Assembly (NCBI GenBank): GCA_947069175.1
Contig: CAMTDV010000030.1
Coordinates: forward strand, 95,008,411 to 95,072,410
Length of the DNA stretch: 64,000 nucleotides
DNA from: Scalesia atractyloides
Taxonomy: Eukaryota > Streptophyta > Magnoliopsida > Asterales > Asteraceae
Reading direction: 5' to 3'
Position 1 is the first letter of the stretch; each line of letters opens with the position of its first letter. The notes under the pieces were generated by a model. The model saw only the letters and a list, made by a program, of their open reading frames with translations, was not told where the DNA came from and searched no databases. Made by a program: the position numbers and the translations under genes. Below, one piece after another: positions 12,901 to 22,277 of this stretch.

Positions 12901-13028
12901 GAAGATCAATTGGGTGAAGATGGAGTCAAAGAACAAGGATTGTACGGGAAAGGTGGTCACGTAATTTATATTTTATGATTTATATTTCCGCTGCGTCGTT
13001 TTAGATAAAAACGTGTTAGGTTGTTTCA
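9914..13028 (+). repeat. 3' LTR (3115 bp)
   Basis: Direct copy of 4114-7209, starting TGTAACGCCC and ending GGTTGTTTCA, followed immediately by the CATAC duplication. Three of the four GTCGCCGAC motifs are kept (11921-11929, 11943-11951, 12022-12030). The fourth reads GTCGCCAAC at 12044-12052, a G-to-A change at a CpG. Confidence 0.92.
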
Positions 13029-13033
13029 CATAC

Positions 13034-13990
13034 AAACCTTTTTTACAAACATGTAACTCAATCTTATTATTATTAGTCATAATCATTCAAAGTTGTTTTC
13101 TATGTTTTATAGCCCCGGGTTAAACCCGACTTGAATCCATCTGCATAACCCACAGCTAGGCCTTCCACCTCTGTGATAAGCCCATCAGCACACTTGCACT
13201 TGAGTCCATCCACTTCTTCCATTAAGCCTTTAGCCCACTAAGCCATCTCTCACATAAGCCCATGTTTAACAACAAAAAATAAAATGCATTAAAAATTATA
13301 AAACTGATAGAATTACATATGGTATTTTAACAACCCCACCACCACCACACACAATTTTCATACCCAAATGGATCAAACATCAAGTAACTTGCATATTCCA
13401 TCATGCTCACGAATAATCAAATCTTTAGTGTATTGAACTTTTTTTTAGTTTGGTTTTCGTGATAAATAATTTATTTAATTTAAATTATCTTAAATTAACA
13501 ATTAAAATTTACAGATAACATTCTATTAGAAAAATATTTAAGATTCAAAGTAGGATAAGATTTAATATTAATTTATTATTTATTTGTAAAGAGGTAAAAC
13601 ATCTAACAAATCATTTAATCAAACCAAAACAAAAATATCGATTTAGTTATGTTTATGTTTATCCGAATAAAAAGATAATGATGTATTATATTGAAAGTTT
13701 AAATAAAACATAAGAAGTTTTATGTTTATCCGAATAAAAAGATAATGATGTATTATATTACAAGTTTATATAAAACATAAAAAGAAATAATATTAGTCTC
13801 TATTTTCTCAAAACTATTCTAACGACATAAAAAGATAATTTATTTTATTAACTTAAAAGTGAAAGTAGGAGATAAATAGGTAGGAGAGAGAGGCGAGAAA
13901 CAAAAAAAAAAATAGATGGCTCAAATGAATAAAATGTAAAATGTGTCCTCCCATAGGTTTACTTTATTATAGATATAGACTATAGATATA
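13034..13990. other. AT-rich intergenic DNA with a 67-base tandem duplication
   Basis: No gene seen. A segment containing TATGTTTATCCGAATAAAAA is present twice (about 13654-13716 and 13721-13783) with a period of 67 bases. A GATATA-rich simple repeat lies at about 13968-14010. Confidence 0.5.
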
Positions 13991-13995
13991 GATAT

Positions 13996-14790
13996 AGATA
14001 TGGATATAGATACGAAGTCAAATAAGCAAAACAATGTAAATAAACCAACAAAATACAAAATTGTTCCAGGGACAATACTAAATATTTGTTTTTCCAAATT
14101 TGAACATGATCATCACTATTACACATTCATATTGATAGAGAGAGAGAGAGAAATACGCACCTTGATGCAATCGCATTTGCTCAAACACTTCGCATTCAAT
14201 TCTTTGCTAGATTTAGTGAACGACTATCATATTGATTCAATGTTAGATTTCAGAAATAAAAAATCAAACAGGATTATCACAATTACACATGTCGATTGAC
14301 GAAGAGAGAGTAACACGTATCTTGATGCAATCGCATACATTCATACACTTGGCCAACTTCACAATCAATCCTCTTCAAGTTTTTGCTATAGATATACATG
14401 TAGCTATGGATATAGATACGAAGTCAAATAAGCAAAACAATGTAAATAAACCAATTGTTCCGGGAACAATACTAATATATGTTTTTCCAAATTTGAACAT
14501 GATCATCACTATTACACATTCATATTGATAAAGAGAGAGAGAGAGAGAGAGTAATACGCACCTATGCAATCGCATTTGCTCAAACACTTCGCATTCAATT
14601 CTTTGCTAGATTTAGTGAACGACTATCATATGGATTCAATGTTAGATTTCAGAAATAAAAAATCAAACAGGATTATCACAATTACACATGTCGATTGACG
14701 AAGAGAGAGTAACACGTATCTTGATGCAATCGCATTCATTCATACACTTGGCCAACTTCACAATCAATCCTCTTCAAGTTTTTGCTAGAA
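13996..14790 (+). repeat. Two-copy tandem duplication, period 406 bases
   Basis: The block from about 13996 to 14402 is repeated at about 14403-14790; the word TACGAAGTCAAATAAGCAAA, for example, starts at 14011 and 14417. Copy 2 has lost about 14 bases after AAACCAA and has a longer (GA)n tract, but is otherwise nearly identical, so the duplication is recent. The 99- and 79-residue open frames here are two readings of the same duplicated non-coding unit. Confidence 0.8.
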
Positions 14791-14964
14791 ATTATCAGAG
14801 GGATTCAACGACCAAACACATATGATCAAAGGGGTTTTAGCGAACAAACACAAATGATTCGAAGGGGTTTTAGCAATCAAGACTAGCGAGTGTTTAACAG
14901 AGTGGTTTCAACGATGGAGGGGGGGGGGGGGTTAGTGATCTTGTGCAAGTATCAAAGGCCACCA

Positions 14965-15535
14965 ATTGACCCAGACTATCCAAACTATTCGCTGTTGGCC
15001 GCCAACAGTCCCAACTTAAAAAATAACCAATGGCAGTTCCAACTATTGACATATTGACCACCAATGGACCCAGACTAACAGAACCCTAACGTCGTTAGCT
15101 CCCGTCACCGGAAAACCGTTTTTAGCCAGAAAAATGTTTATAAAGGTCCAATCTAAGGTTACAAAGAAGTTTGGGACAAGATGTTAAGTTTCCGGCCACA
15201 AAGTTGAGTTTTTAGGCCAAAAAGAAGTTTTTCGGTGAAAAAAAGAGTTTTCCGGCGACTTCAATAATTTGGGATTTTACTAGAAAAAAGTTCCTAAAGT
15301 CCCTTAATAAGGTTACAAAGAGGTTTGGGAGAAAAATGTTGAGTTTTCCGCCCAAAAAAGAGTTTTTCCGGCCAAAAACGTTTTTCCGACGACCGAAGAC
15401 TAACGACGTTAGGGTTCTGTTAGTCAGGGTCCATTGGAGGCTAATATGTTAATAGTTGGGACCGTCTGTGGTTATTTTTTAAGTTGGGACTGTTGACGGC
15501 CAACAACGAATAGTTGAGATTATTAAAATCCAATA
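14965..15535. mobile_element. Fold-back (inverted-repeat) element
   Basis: The left arm (about 14971-15125) contains GGCCGCCAACAGTCCCAAC and AGAACCCTAACGTCGTTAG. The right arm (about 15388-15520) is its inverted copy. The loop repeats words such as GAGTTTTCCGGC and AAAGAAGTTT. No coding capacity. A run of 13 G (14919-14931) lies just outside the left end. No target duplication could be fixed because the outermost bases have diverged. Confidence 0.6.
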
Positions 15536-16037
15536 TTCCTTGAATTTAAATCATGGAGAGGGAATTTCATATATATCCTCATATAACTGTCACATGTTTA
15601 TATTTAACTAGTTAAAATAGAACGATGGTTTGTATAAAGATATTAAATTTTAACAAACTAATAATTTCTAGTATAATTTGTGAAAATAAAGGTTGAAACC
15701 TAAATAAGGTACATACATAAAAGTCAGACCTGTAATTTACTCTATAATTTTATTTTTTTTATTATGCAAACCAAAATTATACTTGAGAAATCGAAATTGT
15801 TCGATAATATGAGAATGACAAGTCTTTAACATACACATGCCATTTATTGACAACTCATAAATGTTAGGAAACATGTTAATTTATTAACTTTATCTCATAA
15901 ATGTTAGGAAACATGTTAATTTATTAACTTTATTACAGCTTTATCCATGAAATGACGTTACGTATCAAGTATTGTTTTTCCTAGGATGACATAAAAACTA
16001 ATAATGAATTATAACTTGAAAATCTGAACCAAACATG
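15536..16037. other. AT-rich intergenic DNA with a 40-base tandem duplication
   Basis: No gene. A 40-base unit starting ATGTTAGGAAACATGTTAAT is present twice, at 15861 and 15901. Confidence 0.5.
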
Positions 16038-16299
16038 GAGAAAAGTGCCCGAATAGTCTTTGTGGTTTGCTCCGATTTCACCTGTAGTTCCTACATTTTT
16101 AAAATTACAGTTATAGTCCCCAACTTTGACAAATTCGTTCTCGGATGGTCCCTAGGCCTAACATCAGTTAGTTTTCTTAGTTAAGTGGTCGTGAATTGAC
16201 TAAATTGCCCTTACCATAAAAAACAACATTAAAAGAAATATAATTAAGAGGCCTACCACTCTCTTCTTCATCACTCTAACCCTAACCCTGCATAAAAAC

Positions 16300-19200
16300 T
16301 GTCACACACCCCAACCGATGGCAGAAACTTCGGGATGAGACGAAAACTAGATTGCAAGAGTCTTCATAACGCTAATTGTGACAAGTGTTTAATATTTGCT
16401 TTTTACATTGTTTGAACTAAAAACACCACAAGTTTGGAATAATATACACAAGTAGTCAAGCAATTTAGTTTCATTTCATTGATAATGGTTTAATATAAGG
16501 GTAGGAAGCAAAATACAACATTTTTTAAAATAAGTCACAATACAATGAATATTATAGTTTGAATGCGTTTCTAAGCAGTCCTACTAGATTCCTTTTATCA
16601 TCGAAAACCTGCAACATGTATTAAAAGCATGGTTCAATACAAAAGTATTGGCGAGCATACAAGTTTGAATATAAGTAAAGTATAAAAATTTATCCAAATC
16701 CAACATGGCAATTCATATTTTAGTTAAATATAGCATACGTAAACAACATAGGCATAACAAACAACGTAGATGTACCGGTTGAAATTATCACGCGTAAACA
16801 ATCTAAGCTTAACAATTAGCATGGATAAACAAATTGCAATTATCATGCGTAAACGACCTAAACATAGCAACTAGCATGGATATACTAATAGAATTTATCA
16901 CGCATATCTAGCCTAAGTATAAGAATGACGTGTCCGATGGATTGAGTATTTAATTATACTCGATTTTGTAAGTGGTTTTGTTTTTCGATACATGTTACAC
17001 CCAAAAGATACGTTAAAGCGTAAAAAGGGTCGAGTATGCTCACTTATGCACGTCGATCTTTGGTAATCCCGAGAGGAGTCGAGGAGTTTAAGAATGAAGT
17101 TCCGAGGTAAGCTTTTGATCCTTGAGGAATCCGAGTCGTATCTCGCAGTTGAAAAGCATTAGAGCGTTAAGGGGTTAAAAGAGCGTTGTTAAAATAAATA
17201 TACTTTATTATTTATTTATAAACTTCATTTGAGTCTTTGGACGTTTTCGTTAGCGTGGCAAATATATAGTAGATATAAATATATCTATTTGGACGAAAAA
17301 ACATCGTATATACATTTATGTATTTATATATATTTTGACGAGAAAGCATAGTATATAGAGTTAAATGCTTGGTTGGTCCCTGTGGTTTGCAAATCTTGCA
17401 GACTTGGTCCCAGTGGTTCACTAATTACACACTTGGTCCCAGTAGTTTCAAATTTTGCACTCGGGTGGTCCTTACCACTAACCTTTGTTAGATTTCTCAG
17501 CTAAGTATACATAAAATGTCTATTATACCCCTCGTCTTCTTCATCCTTTCTATCTCTCTGAATAAAAAGCCATGTCAACCACCTGCAACTACTCTGCTAC
17601 CACCACCCTCAAAATCTAACCAAAACTGGGTCGACAGCGATTGGGGCTCCGGTTTACTGTCTCTCTTCTTCTCATTCCTTGGGGTTTCCGTACATATTCT
17701 CTTTCCTTTTATCTCTCTGAATCATATCTTCTATGGTTTAACATTCTCCCTCTTTTCTCCTCCATCTTTTCCAAATTCCTCTCTGCTTCTTTCATTTTCA
17801 ATCACCATCGCCTTTGCTAGAAGCTGCTTCTGGAGAATTTTTCCGAGTTGAATGAAGAAATCTGGTTTTTGTTCGATTCAATTTTGCGCGAGTTTGATTT
17901 CAGGTTGAATTTGAATTTGATCGGTGAAATTCGTTTGTAGATCTGTAAATAACTGTTTGTATGAAAAGGAATCCGTACAATTTTGTTCGATTATTTGTGT
18001 AAGTGTTCATGCGTTTGCTGGAGATCGAGAAGGCGTTTTTGGAGTTGAATGAAGAAATCTGGTTTTTGTTTGATTAATTTCGACGTATGATGTGGTGTCA
18101 TTCGAGATATATGTATTCGTTGTTTCGTGAATTTGATTTTAGGTTCAATCTGAATTTGATCAAGTGAAATTCGTTTTCAAATCTGTAAATAGTAGTTTAG
18201 AGAATCATTTTACCGACAGATTTGGTTAGATTTTGAGGGTGGTGGTAGCAAAATAGTTGCAGGTGGTTGGCAGAGCTTTTTCTTCAGAGAGATAGAAATG
18301 ATGAAGAAGACGAGGGGTATGATAGACATTTTATGTATACTTAACTGAGAAATCTAACAAAGGTTAGTGGTAATGACCACCTGAGTGCAAAATTTGAAAC
18401 TACTGGGACCAAGTATGTAATTAGTGAACCACTGGGACCAAGTCTGCAAGATTTGCAAACCACAGGGACCAACCAAGCATTTAACTCTAGTATATATATG
18501 TGTGTATTTTGACGAAAGACGTACACATATATTTATTTTTTTACAAAAATCGGACAAAGTCTCCTCTGTTTTTAGACGATCCCGACAACACAAGTTGGCG
18601 ATAGAGGTTTTCAAAACGCAACAACTAATGTGGTATCAATATATAACTTAAGCTAAGTATGCAAAAGAAGAAGAAAAAATGTAATTTACATAAAGCAACT
18701 AATATTTAATTAAATGAGTTAAACAAAATCATGTGCCGTTAAACTTTTACCAAATTTCGTGACGAAACTTTGACCGCGTTTGACTGAGCGGACCAGGTTT
18801 GACCAAAGGTTGACTGTTTGACCAGATTCGACCTTAGCAGAATTGAACCGAGACACGGCTCAAGACCCGATCATCGAACGAACATTAAATCCGCGTTGTC
18901 TCGCACCTTGATTCTGACCCGTACCGGAACATGACTCGAGCCGAATAAACTCAAAAACCCGCACCAAAACCGAAACAGTTGAACCAGGTCCGAAACGATC
19001 CCGGAGCCGGAGAAACGTGAACCTGTGTTGAACCGAGTCCCGAACAAAACTGAAACTGAACAAGTCGAGACTAGGACCGCCGCAACGCCGCAGCTGTAGC
19101 CGGAGCCACCGTCGCTGTCGCTGCTGCTGAACACGGCTAGCGCCGCCGCCGCTGGTCGCTGCCGACCGCCACTGTAGTCGAAACGCGGCTCTGCCGCCGT

Positions 19201-19808
19201 CGCTCTCCTCTCTCTCTCTCTCTTTCTGAACTGCCGTGCACCACCATCAGTTGATGGTGTTTGGCCGGTTATTGAGGGGGGATTAGGAGTTGTGTGGAGT
19301 GTAGAGGTGGTGGGGGTTTGTGGTGATTTAAGGCAGAGAAGGAGAAGAAAAGGGGGGTTGTGGTGTTGCGTTTTCGGGTGTCTCTGGTCGGAATCCTTGC
19401 GCCGGAGTGTCGCCGGAGGCCGGCTCCGGTGGCCTGAAATGGGAGAGAACAGGGTGTGTGTGTGAGTGCGGCTGCAGTGTGTGTGGGGGGTGTTGTTTTA
19501 AGTAGAGTAGGGTTTATTTAGGGTTTGATGTATTGGGTCCAAGGCCAACAAATCAGGTTCTCGTGTTCCAGAGTGGCCCGTTCCCGTTTTTAATATCCGT
19601 TTTCAAACACGATCTTCATAAAACGTCGTAATATGCTATTTAAACTCGTGAACGCGTAAAATTTATGCCGGAATTCGTAGAGGCCCGCCCTTTAGTTGTT
19701 TGTCGTTTTTAGCATGTTTTTCGTTCAGGTTTCGACTGTGACTACCAAAATAGGGGAACAACGCGTATTTTTTAAAATATGAAATTTCGGAAAATACGAG
19801 GCGTTAGA
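16300..19808 (+). repeat. Probable solo LTR of a Ty3-gypsy-type element, interrupted
   Basis: Begins TGTCACACACCCCAACCGAT, a start common to long LTRs of Asteraceae retrotransposons. It ends near AAAATACGAGGCGTTAGA (the usual ending would be TTACA). With the nested 17358-18487 element removed it is about 2.4 kb long. No internal gag-pol follows. The 5 bases on the two sides (AAAAC and GTCTC) do not match, so solo-LTR status is uncertain. A GC-rich core at about 18850-19450 with a (TC)n tract near 19206 gives minus-strand open frames that I do not consider genes. Confidence 0.5.
17358..18487. mobile_element. Non-autonomous Mutator-like element with perfect 9-bp target duplication
   Basis: The ends are GAGTTAAATGC...GCATTTAACTC. 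The terminal inverted repeats run for about 200 bases (17358 to about 17560, and about 18290-18487). The flanking 9 bases TAGTATATA are identical at 17349-17357 and 18488-18496, the length diagnostic of Mutator-like elements. The interior repeats a TTGAATGAAGAAATCTGG block (about 17847 and 18043). The 111-residue open frame at 17516-17851 begins inside the terminal repeat, has no domain I recognise, and is not called as a gene. Confidence 0.88.
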
Positions 19809-20626
19809 GTCTCCCCTAAAATAGATTCGCACTAAAATAGACTTAAAACAGACAAACAGATTCGCACTAAAATAGACTTAAAAGATGCCAGTGAGTAAAC
19901 AATCTGAGAAACTGAGCGGTGAACAGTGACAAAAAGTCAAAAAGCAGAGAGAATCGGAAGATGTAATAATGCTGTGTTCTTCGAACGGTTTCGGTCCGAA
20001 AACAAAGATTCGGAAATTATGAGTTTTGATTTCGAATTATAATCCTTATGTATTCGATTCTGTAAAGGAGTAAAGGTATGATAATTATAAACCGTTAATT
20101 CGTGATTCTAAATTCACTGATTTTGATTTCTGGTTTGCCGGAAATTTTTTGCCGGAAAACGATGATCCCCGATTTCAATCCTCTGTAACGATCCTGGTTA
20201 TATATAAACGATCCTCCTTTGATCGTATGTTTGGGCGATGAATTCTAAACTGATAGGATTCCTTAACAACAATTCTGGTTTCCAAATTATGTATCCTCTG
20301 TTATATTCCACAAAAACAGGGGATCAAGTTTTAGCGACGTGTTCTTCGTGTGTATGATTTGGAAACGATGATAGGGAGTGGGGGTAGGGTAGAAAAGTTA
20401 GGTCCCGCTTTTTTTAATAGTATAATTAATTTATTGTTTATGTTTTTTTTAATAGTAAGGGTATTTAGGTAATTTCAAATCCACTTAGTTGAGAAATTAA
20501 CTTCCATCCATGTCAGTGACCATCTGAGAACGAATTTGTCAAAGTTGGGGACTATAGCTGTAATTTTAATGTAGGGCTAAAGGTGAAATCGAAGCAAACC
20601 ACAGGGACTATCGGGGCACTTTTCTC

Positions 20627-21119
20627 ATTTATATTTGTTATAAATAATATCTCATACGTCCTCCATGATCCTCGTTATGAACAAAACAGGATAAAATATC
20701 GTGTATTACACGATTTAAATAAAACAAATATTAAATAATTACTAGTAGTAGTGAAGATTTATAAATTTAAAACAATCTTTTTAAAATATAATATGATTAA
20801 AATTAAGAAATAGAATACAAATGGGTGAAATAAGATAAACAATTAAAATATCTTTGATTCATTGAATAGTTATGTATTATGTATAATTTTTTTGCCTTCT
20901 CATTTGACCCGAAAATATCACTGAATTTATCAACTAAAATGGACGTTAACCCAAGACGTCTGAAACTAATCACAACATTTTTTTCCGACAACTAAAAGAA
21001 CCATATCATTCGCAACCAATTTAGAAAATACCATCAACTAGTCATAATAATTTATACAATATGTTTTTTTGCTACATGATCCTATTTTATTTTTCTTGAA
21101 AAATGTGATGACTTTCCAT
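20627..21119. other. AT-rich intergenic DNA, nothing recognised
   Basis: No convincing coding frame, repeat or element end seen in this roughly 490-base stretch. Confidence 0.4.
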
Positions 21120-21330
21120 AAACTATAGAAAAATTACATAAGAATGACAAGTAAATAAGTAATAAGTTGCGTTGCAACTCCTTTTGAATAACAAATAATC
21201 ATACCAGATACAAAACTCTGATTTCTCAGCATTCAGAAATTGCTCTGCACGACCCACTACAATCTCCCAAGCTAAGGGAACCAAAAGTACTAATCCACTA
21301 TGAAAAACTAAAAACCCAAATACCAATTAT
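21120..21330 (-). pseudogene. Eroded 3' end of an R2-like LINE
   Basis: On the minus strand this aligns by eye with the C-terminal end of the LINE at 27269-29505. The IQKG..A.QL-type segment is still visible (read here as IQKELQRNL) but frames are broken. The similarity covers only about the last 50 codons, consistent with a 5'-truncated retrotransposed copy. A better preserved homologue lies at 25735-25925. Confidence 0.5.
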
Positions 21331-21344
21331 ACTTCTAAAACAAT

Positions 21345-21575
21345 CACTAGTGCTCTAGTGGTGGGCACGGATATTTAAGTTTCACCTATGGTGGGTCCTG
21401 GTGAGTTTTCCCCTCAAGGTCTCAAGTTCGAGTCTTGGTGATAGGGGTTTCTCATTGAAGGGTTTAAATTAGGGATCTATTGTGCGAGAGGGCTCTCTAG
21501 CACGGACCCAGTCAAAACAACGTATGCTAGACCTCCTGATATTCACGAATAATTCACACCTTTAAAAAAAAAATT
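21345..21575 (+). mobile_element. tRNA-derived SINE
   Basis: Box A-like TGCTCTAGTGGTGGGC at about 21349-21364 is followed by box B-like GGTCTCAAGTTCGAGTC at about 21419-21435. The body continues to an A-rich tail (AAAAAAAAAA) at about 21563. Box spacing is wider than in a real tRNA gene and no cloverleaf can be drawn, so this is a SINE and not a tRNA gene. A target duplication was not identified. Confidence 0.65.
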
Positions 21576-21704
21576 ACTTGTAACATTGACCATTACTAGA
21601 TCTAGTATTTGTGAATTGTGATAATTGAGAGTGTACATATTTGAAATAAGATATCTAGTATCTAATAATTGATGAGTGAATATAATATAATGAAATTAAA
21701 ATAT

Positions 21705-22061
21705 GAGTAAATTGCACAAAACATCCTTTATGTTTCCTCAAACTTGCAGGTTTTAGCCTTAATGTTTAAAAGTTGCTAAAAACAACCTTTAGATTTATTT
21801 TTGTTGCGGGTTCAATCCTTTACAGCTAACCACGTTATTTTCTTCAGTTAAGTTCCCTCACATGATCAACCAAAATGACGAATATACCATCACATGTTAT
21901 GCATGTGAGGGAACTTAACTGAAGAAAATAACGTGGTTAGCTGTAAAGGATTGAACCCGTAACAAAAATAAACTTAAAGACTGTTTTTAACAACTTTTAA
22001 ACATTAAGGCTGGAACCTGCAAATTTAAGAAAACATAAAAGATGTTTGGTGGAATTTACTC
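21705..22061. mobile_element. Fold-back MITE (Mutator type) with perfect 9-bp target duplication
   Basis: This 357-base element is an almost complete inverted repeat with ends GAGTAAATT...AATTTACTC. Both flanks read TTAAAATAT (21696-21704 and 22062-22070). The centre is CATGTTATGCATGTG. It lies about 216 bases upstream of the PP2C start codon, so it is part of that gene's promoter or leader region. A single arm of the same family recurs at 62526-62702. Confidence 0.9.
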
Positions 22062-22277
22062 TTAAAATATCTATATACTGCTATTCTTGTGGATACAAAC
22101 AAACAAACAAGAGTTGAGGCTGATCTGTTTCCTCCTGTACAGCATCCGATTAACGTTAACATCTGGACTCGTGCTAGTCGTCGTGTCAACTGTACAAAAG
22201 TCGTCGTCTTCTTCTTACTCTCTCTCTCTCTCTCTCTCTTACTCTTTCTCTCTCTAAAACGATCACCAAACTCCACC

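Larger units (their letters stand above)
4114..13028 (+). mobile_element. Complete non-coding LTR retrotransposon (LARD-like)
   Basis: Two direct repeats of about 3.1 kb (4114-7209 and 9914-13028) begin TGTAA and end TTTCA. They are flanked by the same 5 bases, CATAC, at 4109-4113 and 13029-13033, a classic target-site duplication. A primer-binding site complementary to initiator-Met tRNA follows the left LTR. A purine-rich stretch (AAAGTGGGTAGA, about 9899-9911), preceded by TTTCGGGGACGAAACC, precedes the right LTR, an arrangement typical of Ty3-gypsy elements. The 2.7-kb interior (7210-9913) has no readable gag or pol. Long LTRs with a short non-coding interior match the class called large retrotransposon derivatives (LARDs), mobilised by enzymes from another element. 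In a stretch of about 350 bases compared by eye the LTRs differ at about 14 positions, mostly transitions, so insertion is not very recent. Confidence 0.92.
16038..20626. mobile_element. Outer inverted-repeat element carrying nested insertions
   Basis: The left end (16038-16200) starts GAGAAAAGTGCCCGAATAGT and the right end (about 20460-20626) is its inverted copy ending GGGGCACTTTTCTC. The arms match for about 160 bases or more. They carry the phrase-like words of non-autonomous Mutator-type elements (GTGGTTTGC, GTCCC, GACAAATTCGTTCTC). The 9 bases outside each end (CCAAACATG and ATTTATATT) do not match, so no target duplication is visible. An LTR and, within it, another Mutator-like element fill the interior. 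Confidence 0.6.

Noticed and set aside
14000..14528. Two related small ORFs (99 and 79 residues)
   Set aside because: They are two readings of the same 406-base tandem duplication; the similarity comes from the DNA repeat and frames are not conserved between copies.
17516..17851. 111-residue hydrophobic ORF inside the Mutator-like element
   Set aside because: Starts in the terminal inverted repeat and has no transposase or captured-gene similarity that I can see.
18860..19134. Minus-strand Arg/Ser/Phe-rich frames of 67 and 87 residues
   Set aside because: GC-rich LTR core reads open in overlapping frames; no domain.
21345..21575. Possible tRNA gene
   Set aside because: Box A/B words are present but spacing is too long and no cloverleaf or anticodon arm forms; treated as a SINE. 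The same reasoning applies to 22514-22749 and 51279-51385.
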